From assembly GCA_031254105.1 (NCBI GenBank), contig JAIRVB010000033.1, positions 1 through 64,000 of the forward strand: DNA of 64,000 nt. The letters are read 5' to 3'. The stretch is from Chitinispirillales bacterium (lineage in GTDB: Bacteria > Fibrobacterota > Chitinivibrionia > Chitinivibrionales > Chitinispirillaceae). The position numbers and the translations under genes were made by a program. This document shows, piece after piece, positions 9,830 to 18,040 of this stretch. The notes beneath the pieces are model-generated. The model did not search any database. It was given only the letters and a program-made list of their open reading frames with translations, and was not told where the DNA came from. Within the stretch, counting starts at the first letter, position 1. Each line of letters starts with the position of its first letter.

Positions 9830-10268
9830 AACTTTTCACAAACTTTAGCATCTCAAGACTGGCGGAGTTGCATAAAGCAATTTGATGTGTCGGATGTTTG
9901 AATTTTGCCAGTACCCAAAACTGTTCTCTCGTCAGCACTCCGGCGATGTAATCGGCAACATAGTTCCAAACTTGATCATTGGCCATCGCGCCTGTTACAA
10001 TATCATAATTATGCGGCTTGCCCGCGCGGCAGTCTGCGATAAAATCAAGCCATTCCTCCGTCATATCGTCAAACAGCAGAATGTTGAGATCGTTTTTTTC
10101 GGTATATTCATAAACGCTGATAACAGGCGTGTCAAACCGCTTTGCCCACCGCTCAGCTTGCGTTTGTAACTCGGTACAGTAAAATCCCTGCCCGAAGTCT
10201 TTGTTGTTTTGTGAGGGGCGGATTTCCGGGGTTGTGATTTTACAGAATCCGCCGTGGTAGATTATCAT
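9810..10268 (-). CDS. DUF3990 ADP-ribosyltransferase-like protein
   Basis: A 152-aa protein of the DUF3990 family, which is placed in the ADP-ribosyltransferase fold superfamily. Seen here: MIIYHGGFCKITTPEI at the N-terminus, then the strongly conserved NNKDFGQGFYCTELQTQAERWAKR and an ISVYEYTEK strand. I use the ATG at 10268, preceded by AGGAAAG about 6 bases upstream, and not a TTG eight codons earlier. It lies 33 bp after the YobI-like gene and overlaps the DUF3791 gene, forming a three-gene unit. Likely an ART-type effector or toxin modifying a protein or nucleic acid. The substrate is unknown. Confidence 0.75.
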   Translation of the reverse strand: MIIYHGGFCKITTPEIRPSQNNKDFGQGFYCTELQTQAERWAKRFDTPVISVYEYTEKNDLNILLFDDMTEEWLDFIADCRAGKPHNYDIVTGAMANDQVWNYVADYIAGVLTREQFWVLAKFKHPTHQIALCNSASLEMLKFVKSYEVKDE

Positions 10269-10301
10269 TTTTGCTTTCCTGTTTTGTATCAAACGTAATA
10301 T

Positions 10302-13300
10302 TTATTGTAATTGTTCCGCATGTACCGCCAATTTTACGATAAATTCGTTTTTCGTCTTTGCACTTCTATATGTTATTATATTCTTTTCTTTAATAAGAAC
10401 TTTTAGGAAGTTCTCAACGGATTCAGACTTCTCAATTCTTATCTCTTCTTTTTTATCAAAAAGTGAAGTATAAGGTTCTCCAAATGACTTTACAAATTCT
10501 ATTATGTTCGGAGTGTCACTACCCTTGATTACGTAGCTACAAGCCTCGAAAATTGCCATTTTATAGTTTATGGAAATATTAGAAGATGTGAATTGCCATA
10601 GTATTCCTGGAGTGATTAATATTTCCCTTTTTATGATATTATCGGCATATATCATTTCATGCCCAGCTATTTGAATTATTGACCAGCACTTTTCTACCAA
10701 CGTTTTCTTTATTTTAATATCTATACCTGAACAAGCAATAACCGCTGCAATTATTGTGTTTGCGTTAGGTTTTTCAGAGTATATTATTTGCTGTTTATTA
10801 ACGTATTGATGATTTTTAACTACTCGAATAGTTTTTTCTGTTTTTTGTGGTAAAACACAATCAAAAAAGTCATCAAAATTATTAAGTATATGGTTTACGT
10901 GAAATTTTAAGTACGCGCAAAGACTCTTTGGCTTGTTATATAACAACGGTAAATCACAACCATTATATACCACGGAATGATCTTTACCAATGTAAATACT
11001 TAAATTATCATCATCTATGCCCTCAATCTCCAATTCTGTAATCGAATGTAGGAACACAGTTGGTAATACGATTTTTTCCAACTCAACCGCTGTAACACCA
11101 CGCAAGAGTTCTTTGCAGAAATTTAATATTCTTTCTTCATCTTTCTTTTTTTCGCTAAAAAGTACTTTGCTCCCTTCTAGTTTTAATTTTTGTACCAAGT
11201 AAGCTTTTATACACTCGAATCCTTTTTTCTCGAATGCTAACAAAATGTTCGACCATGTTGGTTGTATGGCATCGTTATCTATTAGTGCGGAGAAAAGTTC
11301 TACGTCGAAATCGGTTATGTTTTCAACCTTAATATTGCTTTTAACGATTATACCTTTCTTTACTTCAAGTTCTATATTTGGTGATTTTATTAAAAACTCT
11401 ACTCGTTCTTGTGGCTCTTTACAAAGCGTTATCCTGTCGTTTAAAAGAACCTCTTTCACATATGTGTTTAATTTTCCGTTTATATATTCTACTATGGATG
11501 AAATTGTGTCAGAACCTTTCGCAGTACTTATATAGTCGTAGTTTTTTGTGTAAAAGTCAACGTTTTTGTCGGTTTTATCTGCTATATTAAAGATTGTTTC
11601 CAAATTTTCCAAAGTAAGCGTATATTTATTATTTACTATTATATAATGTTGTATTTCTCCTTCTAAATCATTATTACTTATCTGCTTGAAACATGGTGAA
11701 ATTTCATCAATAAATTTTATCACCTTTTTGTTGTCACCTACACTAATTAACAAATTCAAATAATCATCATGTGCATTAATATAATTAACAAGCTGATTTT
11801 CACTATTCGCTAATTTGTAATCAGTTGCATGCCAAAGAATGTTGGCAAAAACTATATCAAGTTTTTCAATTGTTAAATTACCTGCCAATAACAATTCTGC
11901 AAAGATGACTTGTCTTGTTGGTATTATTTCCTTTAACAAAATGTCGCAGTCATTTTTTTCGGATATAATTATAAATTTTTCTATAGCCTCAAATGTACTT
12001 TCTTCTGTCGTATTCGAAAGCAATACCAACAGGTTATTATATTTTTTCGATTTTTCGGTATGCGAGACTGTTTTGACTGTTTCTATACAGGAGAGTAATT
12101 TTCTGTTTAATATCGCGGTGTGCTTAAAGTCATTTTCGTCTAATCTCGTTATTACTGCGTCTATATCGTCTTGAATACACTCGAAGTCCTGCTCGTGCCG
12201 CTGAAGTGATAGAATAAACTTCACATCTTTAGGCGATATCAACTGTGCTTTATAGTTTGATGTATATTCAATATAATGTTCATCTATATATTCTTGAGCC
12301 ACAAGGAAACGTAAAAAATTGAGCTGCTCCTTAATTTGTTTTTCGTTGAATTCAACTCCATATTGTTTGTATTGTTCTATTGTATCTTTTAGAAAACAAA
12401 AAGGTACACCATGTTTGGTTATAATTTTAGCGAAAGTATATTTGAGAATAGTCTGTTTTTCTTTTTCTAATTCGGCAATTTTCGCATTTTTCTTTTCGAT
12501 GCCGTTATTGCATTTATCAGTAATCATTCGCTCTTTATCTTCGTAACGTTCACCACTTGGTGTAAGGATTTCGGTTTGCCCGTTTTGTAATATCCCATAT
12601 TTATAACCGTTATGAAATGGATGTAATATTCTGGCAAAATTAAGTTTATCAAATGTTTCAATCTCTAATGCATTAATTACAGGATTATCGTATATTTGAC
12701 GTGAACGTGAGAGTTGCAATTGAGTAATCTGCCCAATAAACTGTGCTTTTAACTCTTCGAAAGACGTAAGTTTCTCTGATTTAAGAGTTTCAATCCATGC
12801 TTTTGTTTCTTCAATTTGGGTGTTTATTTTTTTTACGGATAGTGCTCGCAATCTCTTAATATCAACTACAATCGGAATTAAACCTTTGTTATTTTCAAGC
12901 AAAGCATAATCATAAGGAAATAGGTTTTTATATAGGCAAAGCGCGAAAAGTTTCTCGGTACTTAAATATTCAGGTTTAGCATTTTTGTCTTCAAAAATTT
13001 TATGAAACATTATGATATAATCGTTAAAAGTGTTCTTTAAAACGCGCATATCGGGTATATATCCTGCTATGCCTTTTATGAATCTGTCATGTAATTTCAT
13101 TTTAGAGTTTTTGTTAATCAAATTTTCAAGTTTATTGCGTAATTCCTCCTCTGTTGTAACAGGATTTATTACCGGAACTACCGGCAAAATGAATTCAAAA
13201 AATTTTGCTCGTTCTTCTTCCGTTTTGAAGAGGTCATCTTTTACGGCGTATAGAAAAGTAACTTCACCCCTATTATGATCTCTGCTTCCGTTTATTATCG

Positions 13301-14165
13301 TATTTAGTTCGCGAAGTTTGACGAAAATATCAGTTTTATATAAACGATCTAAATCTTCAAATATTACGAGATTAATATCCACGCACTCGAAAAAGTATAA
13401 AACTTCATCAATAAATTTGTTTATCAAACTTGTAACTTGTTCTGAACTTCGGGTGTCATCATTCGCACGAATATCAGCCTCAAAGTCTTTGATTTTTATT
13501 CGTTTTAATTGTTGGTAGTGGATCAGTTCGTATATAATTGCACAAAGCAAGATTGCTGCAAAAGACAAAAGAATAAATTCAATTCCTTCTACTCTGATCC
13601 CGTTAATATGAAATAAATGCGTACCGCTTATCTCAATACCGAACAATGTTATTGTGACGAAAAAAAGTGCAATAACCAATCCTGCACCAAGCGAAACCCA
13701 TTTGGACGTTTTATTAGTTCTTTTTATCTCTGAATTAGGAAGTTTCGTATGTTTACGACTATATAAAAGTTGTTGCAAAATACTTCTTTCGATTGCAGAA
13801 TCATCGTATTTAGCCTCGTTGAATGTCGAAAGCGTAATGCGTGTATATTTATTCTTAGCAGGATTACTACCCTTTTTGTTTCTGTATTTTTTGAGATATG
13901 TGTTTATAACGCTGCTTTTACCCGCACCGTATTTTGCGACTACTGCGATATTACGGACACTCAGATTTTTATCTATCTGCTTATGAAGGATTTCTGCTTC
14001 ACCGTTATATTCTTTATATGCTTGCGGTGCGTTATCGGTAAGTAAATCAAGATATGCGAAACACTTACCTTCTTTTTTTTCAGGTGGCGGCGTCAACAAA
14101 TTTTCGGACGTAGAATTCTGAAAACGATTCTTTAAGAAGGATGAAAATTTTTCGAAAGCGGTCAT
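10302..14165 (-). CDS. YobI-like membrane-anchored P-loop NTPase
   Basis: A 1287-aa protein of the YobI/KAP-like P-loop NTPase group. The Walker A AKYGAGKSS lies at residues ~77-85 and the Walker B LVIFEDLDRL at ~265. Between them are two hydrophobic helices (WVSLGAGLVIALFFVTITLF, then LLSFAAILLCAIIYELIHY), so the NTPase is membrane-tethered. The remaining ~900 residues are a long, Lys/Glu/Ile-rich, largely helical region with no domain I recognise. The DNA is clearly AT-richer than the flanking rib and nrdJ genes, suggesting acquisition. Tight downstream linkage to DUF3990 and DUF3791 genes suggests a sensor/effector arrangement in conflict or phage defence. That is inference. Confidence 0.8.
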   Translation of the reverse strand: MTAFEKFSSFLKNRFQNSTSENLLTPPPEKKEGKCFAYLDLLTDNAPQAYKEYNGEAEILHKQIDKNLSVRNIAVVAKYGAGKSSVINTYLKKYRNKKGSNPAKNKYTRITLSTFNEAKYDDSAIERSILQQLLYSRKHTKLPNSEIKRTNKTSKWVSLGAGLVIALFFVTITLFGIEISGTHLFHINGIRVEGIEFILLSFAAILLCAIIYELIHYQQLKRIKIKDFEADIRANDDTRSSEQVTSLINKFIDEVLYFFECVDINLVIFEDLDRLYKTDIFVKLRELNTIINGSRDHNRGEVTFLYAVKDDLFKTEEERAKFFEFILPVVPVINPVTTEEELRNKLENLINKNSKMKLHDRFIKGIAGYIPDMRVLKNTFNDYIIMFHKIFEDKNAKPEYLSTEKLFALCLYKNLFPYDYALLENNKGLIPIVVDIKRLRALSVKKINTQIEETKAWIETLKSEKLTSFEELKAQFIGQITQLQLSRSRQIYDNPVINALEIETFDKLNFARILHPFHNGYKYGILQNGQTEILTPSGERYEDKERMITDKCNNGIEKKNAKIAELEKEKQTILKYTFAKIITKHGVPFCFLKDTIEQYKQYGVEFNEKQIKEQLNFLRFLVAQEYIDEHYIEYTSNYKAQLISPKDVKFILSLQRHEQDFECIQDDIDAVITRLDENDFKHTAILNRKLLSCIETVKTVSHTEKSKKYNNLLVLLSNTTEESTFEAIEKFIIISEKNDCDILLKEIIPTRQVIFAELLLAGNLTIEKLDIVFANILWHATDYKLANSENQLVNYINAHDDYLNLLISVGDNKKVIKFIDEISPCFKQISNNDLEGEIQHYIIVNNKYTLTLENLETIFNIADKTDKNVDFYTKNYDYISTAKGSDTISSIVEYINGKLNTYVKEVLLNDRITLCKEPQERVEFLIKSPNIELEVKKGIIVKSNIKVENITDFDVELFSALIDNDAIQPTWSNILLAFEKKGFECIKAYLVQKLKLEGSKVLFSEKKKDEERILNFCKELLRGVTAVELEKIVLPTVFLHSITELEIEGIDDDNLSIYIGKDHSVVYNGCDLPLLYNKPKSLCAYLKFHVNHILNNFDDFFDCVLPQKTEKTIRVVKNHQYVNKQQIIYSEKPNANTIIAAVIACSGIDIKIKKTLVEKCWSIIQIAGHEMIYADNIIKREILITPGILWQFTSSNISINYKMAIFEACSYVIKGSDTPNIIEFVKSFGEPYTSLFDKKEEIRIEKSESVENFLKVLIKEKNIITYRSAKTKNEFIVKLAVHAEQLQ

Positions 14166-14264
14166 TTAGACACTACCTTAACTTATTGTGAAAGTCTTTC
14201 AAAACGTTTAATTAATATAAATCAATGTTACAGATCGAAAACATATCACTGCTTTAAACAGTAC

Positions 14265-14291
14265 TTCACAAAGTGAACGCAACTCGTTCAC
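14265..14291. promoter_or_regulatory. TTCAC/GTGAA half-site cluster upstream of the YobI-like gene
   Basis: Three half-sites lie within 27 bases: TTCAC 14265-14269, GTGAA 14273-14277 and TTCAC 14287-14291. The last two extend to a perfect 7-bp inverted repeat (GTGAACG, 5-base spacer, CGTTCAC). The cluster is ~100 bp upstream of the YobI-like start, a plausible operator position. No regulator gene is obvious nearby. Confidence 0.4.
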
Positions 14292-14320
14292 AATTTCGAT
14301 AGCTGAGCAAAATTTGCAGC

Positions 14321-14399
14321 TTTTTTCTTTCAATTACCCCGAATTCGAGGGAATTGACCAAAATAATAAAATCCCACAAACAACCCGGTTTACAAGACT
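14321..14399. repeat. Direct repeat copy A downstream of KilA-N gene
   Basis: It shares with 15060-15186 a ~33-bp block ending GAATTCGAGGGAA (14341-14353) and a ~50-bp block around ACAACCCGGTTTAC. Copy B differs by a ~47-bp insertion carrying an AATTCCCC/GGGGAATT hairpin. The two copies bracket the KilA-N gene. Confidence 0.7.
14359..14399 (-). terminator. Intrinsic terminator after KilA-N gene
   Basis: Read on the minus strand, a 12-bp stem (right arm 14388-14399, left arm 14370-14381, several G-U pairs, 6-base loop CGGGTT) is followed by TTTTATTATTTT. It lies just after the KilA-N stop codon at 14417, as expected for a rho-independent terminator. Confidence 0.7.
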
Positions 14400-14416
14400 C
14401 TATTACTTATGTACTA

Positions 14417-15049
14417 TCAAGAAGCAGAAACTTCCGAAACCTTAGGCAAAGCAAGCAACTTATCATGCCTTATTCTCGCATTCATAAGCGATTCAAGCTG
14501 CTTGCGCGCTGCTTTATTCAACAGTATGATCCGCTCTTTTTGCGGTAATCCCTGCTCAATCAAAGCTGCGTTGCAGCTCTCTATATTAGTCAGTACTAAC
14601 AACTGTTCAACGCTTGCGTAGTCGCGCATATTACCTGGTTTATCGGGATTTTCTGTCCGCCATTGCCCCGCTCTTTTGCCGAAAAGTGCGACATTTAACA
14701 TATCCGCTTCGGTGGCGCATACAAAAGAGGTTTGCTTCGGTGTAAGTTCAGGTACTATCAAATTATCTTTTATTGCATCTGTGTGTATGCGGTAATTAAC
14801 TTTGACGAGTTCCCGTTTTGCCGTCCATTCAAGAGTTTTCTGCTCATCTTCTTTAAGTCGCATAAACTCTTTTATTATATAGAGTTCAAACTCAACCGCA
14901 CTACGGTTACGCATCCAGTTTTGCATGGTATCGCTTGAGTAATCGGCGTTTCTGTATCGTGATATGTCCGTAAGTGAAATGTAATCGTTTTCGTTCACTC
15001 GTTTGTAATGTACGTCTATCCCCTGCACGGTCATTTTTTGGGCTGTCAT
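14417..15049 (-). CDS. KilA-N family protein with internal deletion
   Basis: A 210-aa protein resembling KilA-N domain proteins of FCB-group bacteria. The N-terminal NDYISLTDISRYRN and NWMRNRSAVEF, and the C-terminal IIKEFMRLKEDEQ, LVKVNYRIHTDAIKDNLIVPEL, GNMRDYASVEQLLVLTN and IEQGLP segments, match the family. Full-length relatives, as I recall them, are ~270 aa and have ~60-70 residues between IEF and LYLIKEF. Here AVEF is joined directly to ELYIIKEF around 14887, so most of the DNA-binding KilA-N core is missing in frame. SD GGAGGAG precedes the ATG. The remaining reading frame is intact. Function is doubtful. Confidence 0.7.
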   Translation of the reverse strand: MTAQKMTVQGIDVHYKRVNENDYISLTDISRYRNADYSSDTMQNWMRNRSAVEFELYIIKEFMRLKEDEQKTLEWTAKRELVKVNYRIHTDAIKDNLIVPELTPKQTSFVCATEADMLNVALFGKRAGQWRTENPDKPGNMRDYASVEQLLVLTNIESCNAALIEQGLPQKERIILLNKAARKQLESLMNARIRHDKLLALPKVSEVSAS

Positions 15050-15059
15050 CTATCTCCTC

Positions 15060-15186
15060 CGTTTTCTTTTAATTCCATCGAATTCGAGGGAAATGAATTC
15101 CCCCTGAAGCAGAGCTTCGGGGAATTAGACCATCCTGAGATTAACCAAAATAAAAAAGTCTCGCAAACAACCCGGTTTACGAAACT
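15060..15186. repeat. Direct repeat copy B upstream of KilA-N gene
   Basis: Begins directly upstream of the KilA-N SD. Contains GAATTCGAGGGAA (15080-15092), an inserted AATTCCCC...GGGGAATT hairpin, and the ACAACCCGGTTTAC block shared with copy A at 14321-14399. Together the copies make the KilA-N gene a ~740-bp unit between direct repeats. Confidence 0.7.
15146..15186 (-). terminator. Duplicate intrinsic terminator upstream of KilA-N
   Basis: On the minus strand the arms AGTTTCGTAAAC (15186-15175) and GTTTGCGAGACT (15168-15157) form a 12-bp stem with two G-U pairs and a CGGGTT loop, followed by TTTTTTATTTT. No minus-strand gene lies upstream to be terminated, so it is probably the leftover end of a lost gene copy. 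Confidence 0.65.
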
Positions 15187-15449
15187 CTATAATTTATATA
15201 CCATTCAGACGTTCTAAAACCCTCGCGAATGGCGCATGTTTTCTAAATGCCGGTCAAATACAGTCATAAATTACATTATGGTTTCGCAGACCTTCAAAAG
15301 ATTACTTTCTCACCCGCACTCCGCCTTTCCTCCCGCACCTCCACGCGCTATTACCCTGTCAAAGTACCGTAAGCAACCCTCAAAATCAATGCGTTGTAGT
15401 GCCGTTTTAACCGGTACACAAAATATTGTGGCCGGAATCAATTTTTGAT

Positions 15450-15478
15450 TTGACTTAGACCGTATGTTTTCCTATATT
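15450..15478 (+). promoter_or_regulatory. Sigma-70-type promoter for nrdJ
   Basis: TTGACT (15450-15455), 17-base spacer, TATATT (15473-15478): near-consensus -35/-10 with ideal spacing, ~80 bases before the nrdJ start. The rest of the 15187-15449 intergenic stretch shows no gene. No NrdR box or cobalamin riboswitch pattern is visible between promoter and start. Confidence 0.65.
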
Positions 15479-15559
15479 TAATCGTCTTCCCGAAACGACT
15501 TTAATTGATGTGCGTCGAAATATATTCCATCTATAATATGTGATTTAAAAAGAAAGTGA

Positions 15560-17917
15560 TTGAGTAAAATGGTTTCCAAAGCAGGGGTTGAAAGTTTGAG
15601 TAAAACTGTAAAATCAGCGGTTTCAAAAACTGCCGCCGGTAAGGAGAAAGAGCAGGATTCACGTTTGAAAGACCATCTCATTCAAAAGAAGACCGCAATC
15701 AGCGATAACGCGAGAGTCGTACTTGAGAAACGTTATTTGGTTAAGGATGATAACGGCAATGTGGCTGAGACGCCCGAAGACCTCTTTTTCAGGGTCGCGG
15801 AGAATATCGCGTCCGCGGAAAAGTGTTTCAGCGATGAAGCCAATACCGATTTATGGACAGAAAAGTTTTATAATCTGATGGTAGATATGGAATTTCTTCC
15901 AAATTCACCTACGCTTATGAACGCGGGACGGGAGCTTCAGCAGCTCAGCGCCTGCTTTGTACTGCCGGTTGGCGATTCGATGGATGAGATTTTTACATCA
16001 ATTAAAAATACCGCGCTTATCCATAAGAGCGGCGGCGGCACAGGGTTTTCTTTCTCGCATATCAGACCCAAAAACGACCGCGTGAGATCTACAAAAGGCA
16101 TCTCAAGCGGCCCGCTTTCGTTTATGCGCGTGTTTGATATGGCAACGGAAACCGTAAAACAGGGCGGAACGCGCAGGGGCGCAAATATGGGAATTCTCTC
16201 ATGCAGCCACCCTGAAATTATTGACTTTATTGAGCTTAAGGCAAAAGACGGGGTATTGTCAAATTTTAATATCTCCGTTGGGATTACAAAAGAGTTCATG
16301 GACGCTCTCAAAAGGGGTGAGGAGTACCCGCTTAGAAATCCCCGCAGCGGCGAGGAGATGGGGCGGCTTAAAGCGTCTCGCGTATTTGACAGAATTGTGG
16401 AACTCGCGTGGAAGAACGGCGAACCTGGAGTTGTGTTTTTAGACAGAATCAATGAGCATAATCCCACGCCTCATGTAGGGCGCATGGAGAGTACAAACCC
16501 TTGCGGCGAGCAGCCGCTTCTGCCGTACGAGTCCTGCAATTTGGGTTCAATTAATCTCGCGAAAATGATTTGTATAAAAGATGGTAAAAAGTATGTTGAT
16601 TATGATAAGCTTGAAAGTGTAATTTGTACGGCGGTTCGTTTTTTAGACAATGTGATAGAGGTTAACCGCTACCCGCTGCCGGAAATTGATAAAATGACAA
16701 AAGCCAACCGCAAGATCGGACTTGGCGTTATGGGTTTTGCCGATATGCTTGTTGAGCTTGGGGTAGCGTATAACTCAAGCGCCGCGGCTGACATTGCGGA
16801 AGCTGTTATGAAGTTTATACAGGATGAGGGCCGCAAGGTAAGCGCGTACCTTGCGCGCGAGAGGGGAACATTTCCTAATTTTATAGGTTCAGTTTATGAC
16901 AAAGAGGGTGGGTTGCAGCTGCGTAACGCCACTATTACAACAATCGCTCCCACAGGCACTATAAGCATGATTGCGGGCTGCTCAAGCGGCGTTGAACCGT
17001 TGTTTGCAATTGTTTACGAAAAGAATGTGCTTGACGGCAAGCGTTTTCTTGAGATTCACCCTGAGTTCAGACATACCGCTCAAGCCGAAGGGTTTTATTC
17101 CGATGAACTTATGAAGATGGTGGCGGAGTGCGGAAGCCTTGACAGGATTCACGGAATACCCAAGCGGATAAAAGATGTATTTGTAACCTCTCATGATATT
17201 GAACCGCGCTGGCATGTTACAATTCAGGCGGCGTTTCAGAAGTTTACAGATAACGCTGTTTCAAAAACAGTCAATTTCCGCAATGAAGCGACTATGCAGG
17301 AGGTGGATGAGGCGTTTCGCTATGCGTATGAACTTGGATGTAAGGGCATTACCGTTTACCGCGACGGCTCACGGCAAAATCAGGTGCTTACAAGCGGTAA
17401 CAGCGGCGAGCATACTAACGGCGAGTTTCTTGTAGCGGGTTTCATACACCCAAGGCCAAGACCGGAGATCACAAGCGGCCGTACCTACAAGACAAAAACC
17501 GGATGCGGCAATCTATATGTGAATATCAATTCAGACGGCGTCGGCTTTTGCGAAGTGTTTACACAGATGGGAAAATCGGGCGGATGCGCCGCTTCTAACG
17601 CGGAGGCGGTGTCGAGATTGGTTTCTTTAGCTTTACGTTCGGGGATCGATCCCGGTTCTATCGTAGGCCAGCTGCGCGGGATCCGCTGTCCGATGACCGC
17701 GTGGCATGGGGGCGAAAATATTCTCTCATGCGCGGACGCTATAGGCCGGATTCTTGAAAAAGCGATAGGTGAAACTCACGGGAAAAATAAAACGCAAATC
17801 GCGTATACCGGACTTGACATCGGTTATTGCCCCCAGTGTCCCGATTGCGGCGGAATAATGGAACATGAGAGCGGCTGCGCGGTGTGTAAATCGTGCGGGT
17901 TTTCTAAATGCGGGTGA
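15560..17917 (+). CDS. nrdJ: Class II (adenosylcobalamin-dependent) ribonucleotide reductase
   Basis: A 785-aa reductase making dNDPs (or dNTPs) with a B12-generated thiyl radical. Visible are EFLPNSPTLMNAGRELQQLSACFVLP, HKSGGGTGFSFSHIRP, GTRRGANMGIL, NPCGEQPLLPYESCNLGSINLAK (active-site Cys), IAPTGTISMIAGCSSGVEPLFA and a C-terminal zinc-ribbon-like CPQCPDCGG...CKSCGFSKCG. The assigned start is TTG at 15560. An ATG at 15569 (MVSKAG) is equally possible, and neither has a strong SD. It is transcribed divergently from the KilA-N/YobI block. Its presence implies access to cobalamin and oxygen-independent DNA precursor synthesis. Confidence 0.96.
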   Translation: MSKMVSKAGVESLSKTVKSAVSKTAAGKEKEQDSRLKDHLIQKKTAISDNARVVLEKRYLVKDDNGNVAETPEDLFFRVAENIASAEKCFSDEANTDLWTEKFYNLMVDMEFLPNSPTLMNAGRELQQLSACFVLPVGDSMDEIFTSIKNTALIHKSGGGTGFSFSHIRPKNDRVRSTKGISSGPLSFMRVFDMATETVKQGGTRRGANMGILSCSHPEIIDFIELKAKDGVLSNFNISVGITKEFMDALKRGEEYPLRNPRSGEEMGRLKASRVFDRIVELAWKNGEPGVVFLDRINEHNPTPHVGRMESTNPCGEQPLLPYESCNLGSINLAKMICIKDGKKYVDYDKLESVICTAVRFLDNVIEVNRYPLPEIDKMTKANRKIGLGVMGFADMLVELGVAYNSSAAADIAEAVMKFIQDEGRKVSAYLARERGTFPNFIGSVYDKEGGLQLRNATITTIAPTGTISMIAGCSSGVEPLFAIVYEKNVLDGKRFLEIHPEFRHTAQAEGFYSDELMKMVAECGSLDRIHGIPKRIKDVFVTSHDIEPRWHVTIQAAFQKFTDNAVSKTVNFRNEATMQEVDEAFRYAYELGCKGITVYRDGSRQNQVLTSGNSGEHTNGEFLVAGFIHPRPRPEITSGRTYKTKTGCGNLYVNINSDGVGFCEVFTQMGKSGGCAASNAEAVSRLVSLALRSGIDPGSIVGQLRGIRCPMTAWHGGENILSCADAIGRILEKAIGETHGKNKTQIAYTGLDIGYCPQCPDCGGIMEHESGCAVCKSCGFSKCG

Positions 17918-17945
17918 TCTTTTGAAACATTAAATAATAATGCAG

Positions 17946-18008
17946 AATGCAGAATGCAGAAATAAAACTAAAAATTTTCCAGCCTCTTTTATTTCTGCAT
18001 TCTGCATT
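17946..18008. repeat. GCAGAAT-type hairpin repeat
   Basis: Perfect 22-bp inverted repeat: left arm 17946-17967 (AATGCAGAATGCAGAAATAA plus AA) and right arm 17987-18008, with a 19-base loop. A further partial copy (ATTTCTGCA) follows. It fills the gap between nrdJ and mgtE. Related, more degenerate copies occur at ~29050-29105 and 60474-60568. Confidence 0.75.
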
Positions 18009-18040
18009 ATTATTTCTGCATTTTTCAGGACGCGCGGCGT

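Noticed and set aside
15187-15559. Cobalamin riboswitch upstream of the B12-dependent nrdJ
   Set aside because: No B12 box-like sequence. The promoter lies only ~80 bases before the start, too short a leader for this riboswitch.
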